Positions 1-8,700 of a stretch of 64,000 bases of DNA are shown here, in pieces; the first letter of the stretch is position 1, and each line of letters opens with the position of its first letter. Source of the DNA: an uncultured Porphyromonadaceae bacterium (GTDB lineage Bacteria; Bacteroidota; Bacteroidia; Bacteroidales; Muribaculaceae). Made by a program: the position numbers and the translations under genes. The notes below the pieces were generated by a model. It searched no databases, was not told the DNA's origin, and was given only the letters and a program-made list of their open reading frames with translations. The stretch spans positions 1 to 64,000 of the forward strand of contig CALKRW010000061.1 in the NCBI GenBank assembly GCA_937989585.1, in the 5' to 3' direction.

Positions 1-70
1 ACATAATCATATAAATTTCAGATGATTATTGTTTTAGTTTGAAGTTTACAAAAAATCTCCCTCAAAAGCC

Positions 71-98
71 TTGAAGTCCGAAAAAAGTTGTACCTTTG
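71..98 (+). promoter_or_regulatory. Promoter of tRNA-Thr
   Basis: TTG at 71-73 and TACCTTTG at 91-98 match the Bacteroidota -33/-7 pattern (TTTG, about 20 bp, TAnnTTTG), here with 17 bp spacing. Transcription would begin near 102, just ahead of the tRNA. Confidence 0.7.
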
Positions 99-110
99 CA
101 CATGCAAAAC

Positions 111-183
111 GCCGCAATAGCTCAGTTGGTAGAGCATTTCATTCGTAACGAAAAGGTCGTGGGTTCGAGTCCCACTCGCGGCT
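111..183 (+). tRNA. tRNA-Thr (anticodon CGT)
   Basis: A full cloverleaf can be folded: acceptor 5' strand at 111-117, D arm with AGTTGGTAGA, anticodon loop TTCGTAA giving anticodon CGT (threonine), and a T arm with GGTTCGAGTCC. No CCA is encoded. Two A-C mismatches are visible, one in the acceptor stem (pair 6-67) and one at the base of the anticodon loop (pair 31-39). A strong terminator follows at once, so the gene appears to be a single transcription unit. Confidence 0.93.
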
Positions 184-191
184 CTCTAGAC

Positions 192-232
192 CCCCTGGAA
201 CTAATTGGGTTCCAGGGGATTAATTATTTTTT
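192..232 (+). terminator. Rho-independent terminator of tRNA-Thr
   Basis: A perfect 10 bp stem (CCCCTGGAAC at 192-201 with GTTCCAGGGG at 209-218, 7-nt loop) is followed by a T-rich run ending near 232. Confidence 0.9.
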
Positions 233-481
233 AAAGCAGGGGCGAAGCACACAAATAGCACTTTTTTCATCTGTTTTAGATAATTTACTCTACCCATATT
301 ATACTTATATGTCAGTGCGGCTATAACAGGATCGTATTTTCCGTGGATGATCTTCAAGTTATCTTTGAATTTTCATTTACCTTATATTAGGAGTCATATT
401 GGAAACATTCGATAGCGAATGCCGTTGCACTTCTTATTGGAAACTTTCCAGGAGAAAATGTTAAAATTTTTGAGGGAATAC
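233..481. other. AT-rich gap with no recognised gene
   Basis: Between the tRNA-Thr terminator and the rpmB promoter there is no convincing open frame. The only structures seen are a small hairpin (CATTCG at 406-411 with CGAATG at 416-421) and two copies of ATTGGAAAC, at about 398 and 438. Confidence 0.5.
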
Positions 482-512
482 TTGGCTGTTTAAAAATAAA
501 TTTGTTACTTTG
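482..512 (+). promoter_or_regulatory. Promoter of the rpmB-rpmG cluster
   Basis: TTG at 482-484 and TTACTTTG at 505-512, 20 bp apart, fit the Bacteroidota consensus with one mismatch. The resulting leader to the rpmB start is about 127 nt, long for such a short operon. Confidence 0.65.
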
Positions 513-643
513 CACTCTGTTTTATGGCTCATCCTTAAAAGCCGAGGGAAAAGATGCAGCCCGCGGTGATATGAGAACTGAGATGGCGGCCATCAAAACC
601 TTAGTAGTTAATTTTATAGATAAAAGATAAACCATTAACAGCC

Positions 644-907
644 ATGTCAAAGATTTGTCAGATTACCGGCAAAAAGGCTATGACGGGAAACAATGTGTCC
701 CACTCGAAACGCCGCACCAAACGCAGATTTAACGTTAACCTCTTCAACAAGAAATTCTACTGGGTAGAACAGGGCGTTTGGATCAGCCTCACCATTTCGG
801 CAGCAGGCCTCCGCACCATAAACAAACTCGGTCTCAACGCCGCTATGCTTCAGGCCGCCGAGAAAGGTTATTTAACAGACAAAGACATTAAATTCATAGG
901 ATTCTAA
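644..907 (+). CDS. rpmB: 50S ribosomal protein L28
   Basis: The 87-residue product has the L28 pattern: an N-terminal CQITGKK element, the basic stretch SHSKRRTKRRF, and the WVEQGVWISLTISAAGLRTI core. L28 is a late-assembling component of the large ribosomal subunit. The length is normal for Bacteroidota. rpmG starts 4 nt after its stop and a DUF4295 gene follows that, a gene order common in this phylum, so the three are read as one operon from the promoter at 482-512. The long leader leaves room for autoregulation, but no known motif was recognised there. Confidence 0.96.
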   Translation: MSKICQITGKKAMTGNNVSHSKRRTKRRFNVNLFNKKFYWVEQGVWISLTISAAGLRTINKLGLNAAMLQAAEKGYLTDKDIKFIGF

Positions 908-911
908 GAAG

Positions 912-1100
912 ATGGCAAAGAAAGCAAAAGGTAATCGCGTACAGGTGATTCTCGAATGCACCGAACAGAAGGGTACCGGCGTTCCCGGAACTTCGCGCTA
1001 TATCACTACCAAAAATCGCAAGAATACTCCCGAGAGACTCGAGCTTAAGAAGTATAATCCCAATCTTAAGCGTGTAACCGTTCATAAAGAAATCAAATAA
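912..1100 (+). CDS. rpmG: 50S ribosomal protein L33
   Basis: The 62-residue product begins MAKKAKGNRVQVILECTEQ and continues with TSRYITTKNRKNTPERLELKKYNP, the conserved L33 pattern. L33 sits near the E site of the large subunit. The usual zinc-ribbon cysteine pairs are absent and only one Cys is visible, so this is the zinc-independent form. It lies 4 nt behind rpmB and 12 nt ahead of the DUF4295 gene, so translation of the three is probably coupled. Confidence 0.96.
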   Translation: MAKKAKGNRVQVILECTEQKGTGVPGTSRYITTKNRKNTPERLELKKYNPNLKRVTVHKEIK

Positions 1101-1112
1101 TAAACACCGGAT

Positions 1113-1262
1113 ATGGCAAAGAAAACTGTGGCCTCTCTCCAGAAAGGTGAAGGCCGTACTTACAGCAAAATCATCAAAATGGTGAAATCGCCCAAAACCG
1201 GCGCCTACTCTTTCAAAGAGGAAATGGTTCCCAACGACGCCGTTAAGGACGCTCTGAAATAA
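1113..1262 (+). CDS. DUF4295 family small basic protein
   Basis: This 49-codon gene encodes a lysine-rich peptide starting MAKKTVASLQKGEGRTYSK and ending NDAVKDALK. I recognise it as the DUF4295 family, which in Bacteroidota is normally found directly after rpmG. Its role is not established; position and composition suggest a ribosome-associated peptide, which is inference. It begins 12 nt after the rpmG stop, and a strong terminator lies 27 nt after its own stop, so it closes the operon. Confidence 0.9.
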   Translation: MAKKTVASLQKGEGRTYSKIIKMVKSPKTGAYSFKEEMVPNDAVKDALK

Positions 1263-1289
1263 GACATTCCCACAATACATCATACTTCC

Positions 1290-1322
1290 GAAGCCGACAT
1301 AATGTGTCGGCTTCGTTTGTTT
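1290..1322 (+). terminator. Terminator of rpmB-rpmG-DUF4295
   Basis: A 10 bp perfect stem (GAAGCCGACA at 1290-1299 with TGTCGGCTTC at 1305-1314, loop TAATG) is followed by a T-rich stretch. Confidence 0.88.
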
Positions 1323-1463
1323 TATGCCGACCGGAAATGGCAGTCTTGTCGGGATGACTTTCTATTTGTGTCGTAATATTTTTGGAGTAGTTTCCGTATT
1401 TCGTTTGGTTGGACTGTGAATTGTGATTCGCATGACTGAGTTGGGGTCTGGTGCGGATGAAAA

Positions 1464-1486
1464 ATCTTAATCTTGTTTTTAATCCT
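1464..1486 (+). repeat. Left arm of 23 bp inverted repeat
   Basis: This arm is the exact reverse complement of 1703-1725 over all 23 bases; it begins ATCTTAATCTTG and ends TTAATCCT. The arms are 216 bp apart. No target-site duplication is obvious in the flanks, which argues against a simple MITE and for an invertible segment. Confidence 0.85.
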
Positions 1487-1663
1487 CGGTTGATGGGTCA
1501 AATGGGAAATTAGATATCAGAATTCATAATGCAGTAGAGGGATAGGGGAGTGATACGGCTTTATAGGATCCAGTCAAGCCGGCAATGGTGGTATTAAAGA
1601 TCAGAGGAAGTCTGAACGGGCCTGTCTCTGGCCTGTTGATGTGCGTCTCATAAAATAAAACTG

Positions 1664-1695
1664 TTTGATTTTTTGTTGTTAAAGGTTTAAGTTTG
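1664..1695 (+). promoter_or_regulatory. Promoter inside the candidate invertible segment
   Basis: TTTG at 1664-1667 and TAAGTTTG at 1688-1695 are separated by 20 bp, a full match to the Bacteroidota consensus. Transcription would begin near 1700, at the inner edge of the right repeat arm, and run rightward out of the segment. No plus-strand gene follows; the transcript would run antisense into the LytTR regulator gene. Confidence 0.65.
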
Positions 1696-1702
1696 TTGAA
1701 TA

Positions 1703-1725
1703 AGGATTAAAAACAAGATTAAGAT
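1703..1725 (-). repeat. Right arm of 23 bp inverted repeat
   Basis: Exact reverse complement of 1464-1486 (starts AGGATTAAAAAC, ends GATTAAGAT). It lies directly downstream of the consensus promoter at 1664-1695, the arrangement seen in Bacteroidales invertible promoters. Confidence 0.85.
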
Positions 1726-2033
1726 ATTGATAAAGCTTGGATTCGTTTCTGAAACATCCTATCGGTTCCCCGAGAATGAATCGAATATGAAGTTTAGGAA
1801 ACTAATCAGGAGGGAGGAAAAGCGCTAGCAACTTTTCCTGCTGCAAAGTTATAGTATAAATTCACGGAAATAAAGCCCCCGTCTGAATAGATTGGTAAAA
1901 TTAACAAAGTTTATGATTATTATTGAGCAATTCTATCATATCGCAAGGGGATTTGGTAATAATTCTCTGGATTATCCAGATACAGCCTGAAGCGACATCA
2001 AACTCAAAAGAGAAAGGTGATTTCTTATACCAC

Positions 2034-2789
2034 TTAGCGGTCGAGCCATTGTTTCAGGCGAGTTACTTTGTCTTTGCCTACGACAATTTCTGCAGCAGGA
2101 TACTCTGCAAGGATTATCTTGATTTTGCGATTGAACCAGTTGGAAATCCGCAGAACCGACGATATGTTTACTATCTGCTGGCGGGTCACCCGGAAAAACT
2201 GCATCGGGTCGAGCTGCGTGTCAATATCATCGAGAGCCATGTCGATGTGATATTGCCTTTTGTTTTTAAGATACAGGTGTGCCAGGCCTGTTTCGGCTGA
2301 TATATAACTTATCTCTGATACCGGCACGGTTATAAAACCGTCTTTCTCTGCTACAAGGAACCGCTGGCGATACACTTCCGGTTTACCTTTCAGGAGCCTG
2401 TAAATCTCGGCTATCTCTTTTGTCGCTGACGGAACAATCAACCGTCTGCTTTTCTCAACAGCCTCGACAAGTTCTTCCTTGTCGATCGGTTTCAGAAGAT
2501 AGGCGATTCCATTGTAATGAAAGGCTTTAAGGGCAAATTCATCGTAAGCGGTGGTAAAAATGACGGGGATGTCGCCGGGAATATCCTTCAAAGCGTCGAA
2601 ACTCAGTCCGTCGGAAAGACGTATGTCGGCAAGAATGAGGTCAATCTTTTCCGGTTCATTAAAGAAACGTCGTATCTCGGCGATACTTGACAGGGGTCCG
2701 TAAACCGTTATGTCATCAAAGTTGCTTTTGAGAAGTCTTGTGAGCCTGTCGGCGTTATGTCTCTCGTCTTCTATAATAAGTACATTCAT
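2034..2789 (-). CDS. LytTR-family response regulator
   Basis: The 251-residue protein has an N-terminal receiver domain (about 1-120) with the acidic pair E7-D8, phospho-acceptor D55 in LILADIRL, T80 in IFTTAYD and K100 in LLKPID. A C-terminal LytTR DNA-binding domain follows (about 140-248, with FFRVTRQQIVNISSV). LytTR proteins bind direct repeats spaced two helical turns apart, which matches the 21 bp repeats at 3952-4055. The gene starts 11 nt after the histidine kinase gene and is clearly co-transcribed with it. A role in controlling the divergent efflux operon and itself is inference from that geometry. Confidence 0.93.
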   Translation of the reverse strand: MNVLIIEDERHNADRLTRLLKSNFDDITVYGPLSSIAEIRRFFNEPEKIDLILADIRLSDGLSFDALKDIPGDIPVIFTTAYDEFALKAFHYNGIAYLLKPIDKEELVEAVEKSRRLIVPSATKEIAEIYRLLKGKPEVYRQRFLVAEKDGFITVPVSEISYISAETGLAHLYLKNKRQYHIDMALDDIDTQLDPMQFFRVTRQQIVNISSVLRISNWFNRKIKIILAEYPAAEIVVGKDKVTRLKQWLDR

Positions 2790-2800
2790 AAACGTGTTCT

Positions 2801-3862
2801 TTATAATAACGGAACGCTGACAGAATAGAATTGGTCGCTGTCCTCTATCCTGATTTCCTTTGAACTTAACAATGAATATCGGCTTGCGATATTAGACTGG
2901 CCTACACCGGTGGATTCAGCAGGACACTCCAACGGATGTTTCAGATTTCTTACCAAAAGATAATCCTTTTCAGCCCTTATGTCAATAATCAGAGGCTGTT
3001 CCTCAGAAAAGGCATTATGCTTTATCGCGTTCTCGACGAGCAGTTGCAACGAGGCCGGGGGTATCTTATAGGCCGAGGTGCGCAAACTGTTGTCAATGTT
3101 TACTTTAATGCCTTCTCCATGACGGAGTCTCATCAGATGGAAATATGAATCTATGAATTTCAGTTCGTCTCGGAGGTCTATTAGATTGACATTCAGATTC
3201 CGCACGATATGTCGGTATACCTTTGACAGATGCGACAGGAAATCGCTTGCCGTTTCCGGCTCGCTTTCTATCAGTTCGGACAGGGTGCTGAAATTATTGA
3301 AAAGGAAATGGGGATTTATCTGGAGTTTCAGAGAGTTTAACTGGAACTGCAATGCGATTTCCTTTTCTTTGATAAGGGCAATCTCCAGTTTTTGTTTCTC
3401 ATCCTGCGCTTTCAGGTATGATTTGAGATAGAAAGAGTTGGCATATACACTTGATATGAAAGTCGCTATCATGGCAAATGTGTAAGCCCCTTTCATATTT
3501 ATCAACTCATTATATACGGCGTTACTGTCTATATCTCCCCAAATAAGACAGAAAAGAGTGACCATGCCGAAAGCGATGACATTGTTAATAATTAGAAGTC
3601 CTGAGGCATAGACAATAGTCCAAAGATAAGATGTCCTGAATGGCAGGAATCTAAATAGCAAATAACAAAAGCCCAGTGAAATATAGGTAAATAGGACACA
3701 TAACGAAAAGTCAAACACATAGTCAGACCAGACCATTCCAGGCAGTTGTTTCGAGGTCTCATCGTCAAGCAACAGCCAAATTACCAGATATAAGGCATAT
3801 GAAACGGTAGAAAGAAGAATGCCGTTTTTCCAGTTCATTATGTTAGTGTCCGGGCTTACCAT
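2801..3862 (-). CDS. LytS/YehU-type sensor histidine kinase
   Basis: The 353-residue protein has four hydrophobic segments (about 12-33, 48-71, 80-108, 127-147), a short coiled coil (150-178), then the His_kinase family block LQINPHFLFNN with phospho-acceptor H185 and an ATPase N box (LLVENAIKHNAF, about 278-290). There is no separate extracellular sensor domain, so the signal is probably read in or at the membrane. The protein would phosphorylate the LytTR regulator encoded 11 nt downstream. The start at 3862 is used here; Met9 (3838) is an alternative. Confidence 0.92.
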   Translation of the reverse strand: MVSPDTNIMNWKNGILLSTVSYALYLVIWLLLDDETSKQLPGMVWSDYVFDFSLCVLFTYISLGFCYLLFRFLPFRTSYLWTIVYASGLLIINNVIAFGMVTLFCLIWGDIDSNAVYNELINMKGAYTFAMIATFISSVYANSFYLKSYLKAQDEKQKLEIALIKEKEIALQFQLNSLKLQINPHFLFNNFSTLSELIESEPETASDFLSHLSKVYRHIVRNLNVNLIDLRDELKFIDSYFHLMRLRHGEGIKVNIDNSLRTSAYKIPPASLQLLVENAIKHNAFSEEQPLIIDIRAEKDYLLVRNLKHPLECPAESTGVGQSNIASRYSLLSSKEIRIEDSDQFYSVSVPLL

Positions 3863-3903
3863 CTGTCAATGAATTTATTATGGCAAAGTTACTCATTTTT
3901 ATG

Positions 3904-3911
3904 CAAAGGTA
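3904..3911 (-). promoter_or_regulatory. -7 box of the two-component operon
   Basis: TACCTTTG read on the minus strand, with no good TTTG at the -33 position, as expected of an activator-dependent promoter. A second minus-strand box (TAACTTTG, 3884-3891) lies nearer the gene and is an alternative. The 3904-3911 box lies exactly as far from the outermost repeat as the plus-strand box at 4096-4103 does from its own. Confidence 0.6.
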
Positions 3912-3951
3912 TATAATAACAACGGAGGGTCATAGGGAAAAGTAATCGAGC

Positions 3952-4055
3952 CGGACAAATCAACGGTTGAAGCGGACAAAACAATAAATGAAGCGGACAA
4001 GGCACCCTTGTCGGTTCAACTGCCGAATTGTCCGTTTCATATCCCATTTTGTCCG
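3952..4055. promoter_or_regulatory. Symmetric array of LytTR-type operator repeats
   Basis: CGGACAA occurs at 3952-3958, 3973-3979 and 3994-4000 (exact 21 bp period). Its reverse complement occurs at 4028-4034 and 4049-4055 (21 bp), plus a one-mismatch copy TTGTCGG at 4008-4014. The extended consensus is close to ATGAAGCGGACAA. Coordinates of paired copies sum to 8007 (3952/4055, 3973/4034), as do those of the two flanking -7 boxes. This suggests one regulator acting equally on both divergent operons. The link to the adjacent LytTR protein is inference. Confidence 0.75.
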
Positions 4056-4095
4056 ACTCATATAGTTTATCCTTTTATGCAACATGACAAGAGGA

Positions 4096-4103
4096 TAATT
4101 TTG
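4096..4103 (+). promoter_or_regulatory. -7 box of the acetyltransferase/efflux operon
   Basis: TAATTTTG fits TAnnTTTG. Upstream there is only a weak TTTTA at 4073-4077. The nearest operator repeat ends 41 bp upstream. The start codon at 4125 follows at a short distance. Confidence 0.65.
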
Positions 4104-4124
4104 CACCGCCAAAAGAATAACGTA

Positions 4125-4661
4125 ATGAATACAACAATAACAACTGATCGGCTCTGCCTGCGTCCCTTCGTGGAAAAGGATGCAGCTGCATTGCTCACAT
4201 TTTTGAGAAATCCGCGTGTAAACTGTTTCAAAGATCAGCAACTATCTACGCTGGAGGAAGCATCACAGTATATCGCCGAAAGACAGAAAGACAATCTCTG
4301 TCTTGCAATTTGCCTAAAAGAGACAGATGAGGTGATCGGAGAACTGTTCGCGGAGAAAGAGGAATCCGACACATTCGGGATCGGCTGGCATATAAATCAG
4401 CGTTTTGAGGGGAAGGAATATGCCTTCGAGGCTGCGGGAGCCTTCATATCATGGCTTTTCGACAGAAACGGCGCACGTCGTATATATGGATATCTAGAAA
4501 GCGACAATATTCGTTCTAAAAATCTATGCAGACGTCTTGGTATGCGGCATGAGGGATGTTTCAAGGAGTTTATCTCCTTTGTCAACAACCCGGACGGAAC
4601 CCCAAAGTATGAGGACACCTGTGTTTATGCCGTCCTGAAAAAAGAATGGTCAAAAAACTAA
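4125..4661 (+). CDS. GNAT-family N-acetyltransferase (RimJ/RimL-like)
   Basis: The 178-residue product begins MNTTITTDRLCLRPF, the usual start of RimJ/RimL-type GNAT proteins. It carries the acetyl-CoA binding region (INQRFEGKEYAFEAA, about 115-129) and the family's late block SKNLCRRLGMRHEG. The frame stays open upstream to 4008, but that stretch overlaps the operator repeats and the promoter, so the ATG at 4125 is the likely start. It is the first gene of the operon carrying the RND pump, with 13 nt to the adaptor gene. Modification of a small toxic compound or of an N-terminus are both possible; the substrate cannot be read from sequence. Confidence 0.88.
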   Translation: MNTTITTDRLCLRPFVEKDAAALLTFLRNPRVNCFKDQQLSTLEEASQYIAERQKDNLCLAICLKETDEVIGELFAEKEESDTFGIGWHINQRFEGKEYAFEAAGAFISWLFDRNGARRIYGYLESDNIRSKNLCRRLGMRHEGCFKEFISFVNNPDGTPKYEDTCVYAVLKKEWSKN

Positions 4662-4674
4662 TCATCATAACGCA

Positions 4675-5796
4675 ATGAATATACTTAATACCATAAAAGT
4701 GGCTGTCTTGTCAGGCGTTTGCGCCCTGCCACTGACCGGCTGCAAGCAATCGTCGGAAGAAACTGAAAAAGCACAATCATTGCCTGTGCTGACAGTATCA
4801 GAGCAACCAGTGGAACTTACCGAGACTTTCTCGGCCTCTATCCGAGGCCGTCAGGATGTGGATATTATTCCCCAGGTTTCGGGCCGCATAACGCGCCTGT
4901 GCGTGAAAGAGGGCGAGCGGGTGAGACGCGGACAGGTGCTTGCCATCATCGACCAAGTACCGTATCAGGCCTCATTGCGCACGGCAATCGCCAATGTCAG
5001 TGCTGCGAAAGCACGTGTCGAGACAGCCCGTATCGAACTGAACGGGAAACAATCACTGTTTGATGAAAACGTGATTTCCGATTATGAACTTTCAGTCGCC
5101 CGTAACCAATTGGCTGTGGCACAGGCCGAGATGGATCAGGCGAAAGCACATGAAGCCGATGCCCGAAACAATCTGTCATACACAGAAATCAAAAGTCCGA
5201 GCGATGGAGTTGTAGGAACTCTGCCATACCGAATCGGAGCATTCGTTAGTCCGACAATAGAGCAACCTTTTACTGTGGTATCAGACAATTCCGAGATGTA
5301 TGCCTACTTCTCCATCTCTGAAAACAAATTGCGTCAGTTGGTCGCGCGTTATGGCTCGGTTGACAGAATCATAAGTGAAATGCCTGCGGTTAAACTTCAG
5401 TTAAACGACGGTTCAGTCTATTATCATGAAGGAATGATAGAAACAATAAGTGGAGTCGTCAATTCCACAACTGGAGCCGTACAGATAAAGGCTCTGTTTC
5501 CTAACATAGACGGCACCCTTATGAGTGGTACAATCGGAAACGTGTTAATTCATGGGCTTGATTCATTAGCCATTGTTATCCCGATTACAGCCACAGTCGA
5601 ACTGCAGGACAAGATCATTGCCTATCGACTTAAAAACGGTAAGGCCGAAGCCGCCTATCTAACCGTTGACCGCCTTAATGACGGCAACAATTACGTAGTG
5701 AGGGATGGTCTTGCCGTAGGAGATACAATCATCTCAGAGGGCGTGGGATTGGTAAAGGAGGGTATGTCTGTTAACCCTAAAACCGAGAAAAAATGA
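4675..5796 (+). CDS. RND efflux periplasmic adaptor (MexA/AcrA type)
   Basis: The 373-residue lipoprotein has a signal sequence ending in a lipobox (LPLTGC, Cys about 23). A barrel-sandwich lipoyl half follows (DVDIIPQVSGRITRLCVKEGERVRRGQ), then a long alpha-hairpin (about 100-160), the second lipoyl half (YTEIKSPSDGVVGT) and beta-barrel/membrane-proximal domains. It would bridge the inner-membrane pump and the outer-membrane channel. The stop overlaps the start of the permease gene (ATGA), indicating translational coupling. Confidence 0.95.
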   Translation: MNILNTIKVAVLSGVCALPLTGCKQSSEETEKAQSLPVLTVSEQPVELTETFSASIRGRQDVDIIPQVSGRITRLCVKEGERVRRGQVLAIIDQVPYQASLRTAIANVSAAKARVETARIELNGKQSLFDENVISDYELSVARNQLAVAQAEMDQAKAHEADARNNLSYTEIKSPSDGVVGTLPYRIGAFVSPTIEQPFTVVSDNSEMYAYFSISENKLRQLVARYGSVDRIISEMPAVKLQLNDGSVYYHEGMIETISGVVNSTTGAVQIKALFPNIDGTLMSGTIGNVLIHGLDSLAIVIPITATVELQDKIIAYRLKNGKAEAAYLTVDRLNDGNNYVVRDGLAVGDTIISEGVGLVKEGMSVNPKTEKK

Positions 5797-8700
5797 ATCT
5801 ACGCTTTTTCATAGACCGCCCTGTGTTTTCCGGGGTTATTTCGGTGGTTATCGTCCTGATGGGAGTGATTGCCCTATTCTCTTTGCCGGTAGAGCAATAT
5901 CCTGACATCGCGCCTCCGACCATCAACGTATGGGCCACTTATCCGGGTGCAAATGCCGAGACTGTGCAGAAAGCCGTCATAGCACCACTGGAGGAGGCTA
6001 TAAATGGAGTCGAGGACATGACATATATGACTTCCACCGCGTCCAATACAGGTGATGCGTCAATCATGATATATTTCAAGCAGGGTGCCGACGCCGACAT
6101 GGCGGCAGTCAATGTGCAGAACCGAGTGAACGGTGTGCTTAGCCAACTACCGGCGGAAGCGACCAAGACCGGCGTAACAACGGAGAAACAGCAGAACGCC
6201 GAACTCCTGACTTTCGCACTGTATTCTCCTGACGACAGCTTCGACCAGACTTTCCTCAACAACTATGTCAAGATAAATGTCGAGCCTCGGCTGAAACGTA
6301 TCAGCGGTGTGGGAAAGACACAACTTTTCGGCTCCAACTACAGTATGCGTCTGTGGCTGAAACCCGACAAAATGGCGCAATACGGACTTATCCCCGACGA
6401 TATTTCAAACGTGCTTGCCGGACAGAACATAGAGGCGGCTACAGGTTCTTTCGGGGCCAATCATCAGACGGCAAATGAATACACTATGAAATATCGCGGA
6501 CGCCTGTCTACAGCGGAGGAGTTCGGTGAACTGGTAATCAAATCGCTGCCTGGCGGTGATGTGTTGTGCCTGAAAGATGTTGCGGATGTGGAACTTGGTG
6601 ATGAATATTACAACTATTCGTCGGAGGTGAACGGACATCCCGCCGCCATGATGCTGATAAATCAGAAAGCCGGGTCAAACGCATCAAGTACAATCAATGA
6701 GATACACGAAGTCCTGGATGACATCAAGGGCAGTCTGCCGGAGGGCGCGGAATTTGTGGTACTTACCGATACAAACAAGTTTCTATACGCCTCGATCCGT
6801 TCGGTGATACGCACGTTGCTCGAAGCCGTATTGCTTGTGGTGATTGTGGTGTATGTGTTTCTTCAGGATATAAAATCGACGCTGATTCCAAACATTTCGA
6901 TATTTGTTTCGGTTATCGGTACATTCGCCGTCATGTCGCTGATTGGTTTCTCGATCAATCTTCTGACACTTTTCGCCCTCGTCCTGGCAATCGGAACTGT
7001 GGTCGATGATGCGATAGTGGTGGTAGAGGCGGTGCAGGCAAAATTTGATGAGGGATACCGCTCTCCGGTGCTTGCCGCCGCCGATGCCATGAAGAGCGTG
7101 TCGTCTGCCGTGCTGACTTCCACCATCATATTCATGGCGGTTTTCATGCCTGTGGCGATGATGGGAGGCACTTCAGGATCATTCTACGCCCAGTTCGGCA
7201 TCACGATGGCAGTGGCAGTAGGCATATCTGCAATCAATGCCTTCACGCTGTCCCCGGCTCTTTGCGCGTTATTGCTCAGACCCTATACCGATGAAGAAGG
7301 CAATGCGAAGGACAATTTCGCGGCCCGTTTCCGCAAGGCGTTCAATGCCGTCTTCAACCGAATGAGCAGCCGCTATGTTCGCGGCGTGTTGTACGTAGTT
7401 CACCGCAGATGGCTGCTGTGGAGTGTAATCGGTGTATCAATAGTGCTGCTTGTAGTTCTCATGAATGTCACCAAGCCCGGACTTATCCCGCAAGAGGACA
7501 CCGGTACGGTATTGGTGAGCATGAACACTAAGCCCGGTTCCTCGATGGCCCAGACGGTAAAAGTCATGGACAAGATTAACCATAGTCTCGACAGCATAGG
7601 AGAGATTGAATATAACGGTGCTGTCGCCGGCTTCTCGTTCAACGGTTCCGGTTCGTCGCAAGCCATGTATTTCATGACGCTGAAAGACTGGAGAGAGCGT
7701 AATGGTGAAGGTCAGTCGGTCGATGATGTAATAGCGAAGATTTATGCCCGCACATCCGACATTCCGGATGCCACTGTGTTTGCCATGTCGCCCCCTATGA
7801 TTGCCGGCTACGGCATGGGCAACGGTTTCGAACTTTATCTTCAGGACAAGTCCGGCGGAGATATAAATGTCTTTAAGAAAGAGGCGGACAAGTTTGTTGA
7901 GGCATTATCACGACGTCCTGAAATAGGCGAGGTATATTCCTCCTTCGCCACGGATTATCCGCAGTATTGGGTGGATATCGACGCGGCAAAATGCGAGCAG
8001 TCGGGAGTTTCTCCGTCCGATGTGCTGTCCACTCTGTCAGGCTACTATAGCGGCGGCTATGTGTCGGACTTCAACCGTTTCTCCAAACTCTACCATGTTA
8101 CGATGCAGGCACCGTCGGAATACCGTATAAATCCGGAATCGCTGAATATGATGTATGTGCGCACATCAGACGGTTCAATGGCGCCGCTGAGCCAGTTCGT
8201 GCGTCTGACAAAGACCAATGGACCCTCGGATCTTACCCGTTTCAATCTGTTCAACGCCATAGCCATCAACGGCACTCCGGCACCGGGCTACAGTTCCGGC
8301 CAGGCAATAAAGGCTATCGGCGAGACTGCGCAGGAGGTGCTTCCGTCAACCTACGGCTATGAGTTCGGCGGCCTGTCGCGCGAGGAGAGCAAGACAACCA
8401 ATAACGCCACGCTGATCTTTATTCTTTGTTTCGTGCTTGTATATCTGATATTGTGCGCTCTCTACGAAAGCCTGTTCGTACCTTTTGCCGTCTTGCTTTC
8501 AATACCTTGCGGACTGATGGGAAGTTTCCTGTTCGCGTGGATGTTCGACCTTGAGAACAATATCTATATGCAGACAGGATTGATTATGATTATCGGACTT
8601 TTAGCCAAGACAGCAATTCTGCTGACTGAGTATGCCGAAAAGCGCCGTGCCGAAGGTATGTCATTGGTTAAGGCGGCATACAGCGCGGCAAAGGTGCGTC

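Larger units (their letters stand above)
1323..2033. other. 700 bp gap without a recognised gene
   Basis: No convincing coding frame is present. The stretch contains the 23 bp inverted repeat pair and internal promoter described separately (1464-1725). It also has a minus-strand TAACTTTG box (1844-1851) with no clear -33 element, and an 8 bp hairpin (AGGAAAAG at 1815-1822 with CTTTTCCT at 1832-1839). Two convergent units, the rpmB cluster and the LytTR regulator, end on either side of it. Confidence 0.6.

Noticed and set aside
1464..1725. A MITE or insertion-sequence remnant as explanation of the inverted repeat
   Set aside because: Kept as an alternative, but no target-site duplication or transposase fragment is seen, and the promoter placement fits an invertible segment better.
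1923..2300. A 125-codon plus-strand open frame downstream of the candidate invertible promoter
   Set aside because: Most of it is exact antisense to the well-supported LytTR regulator gene, it lacks an ATG start, and it has no recognisable domain.
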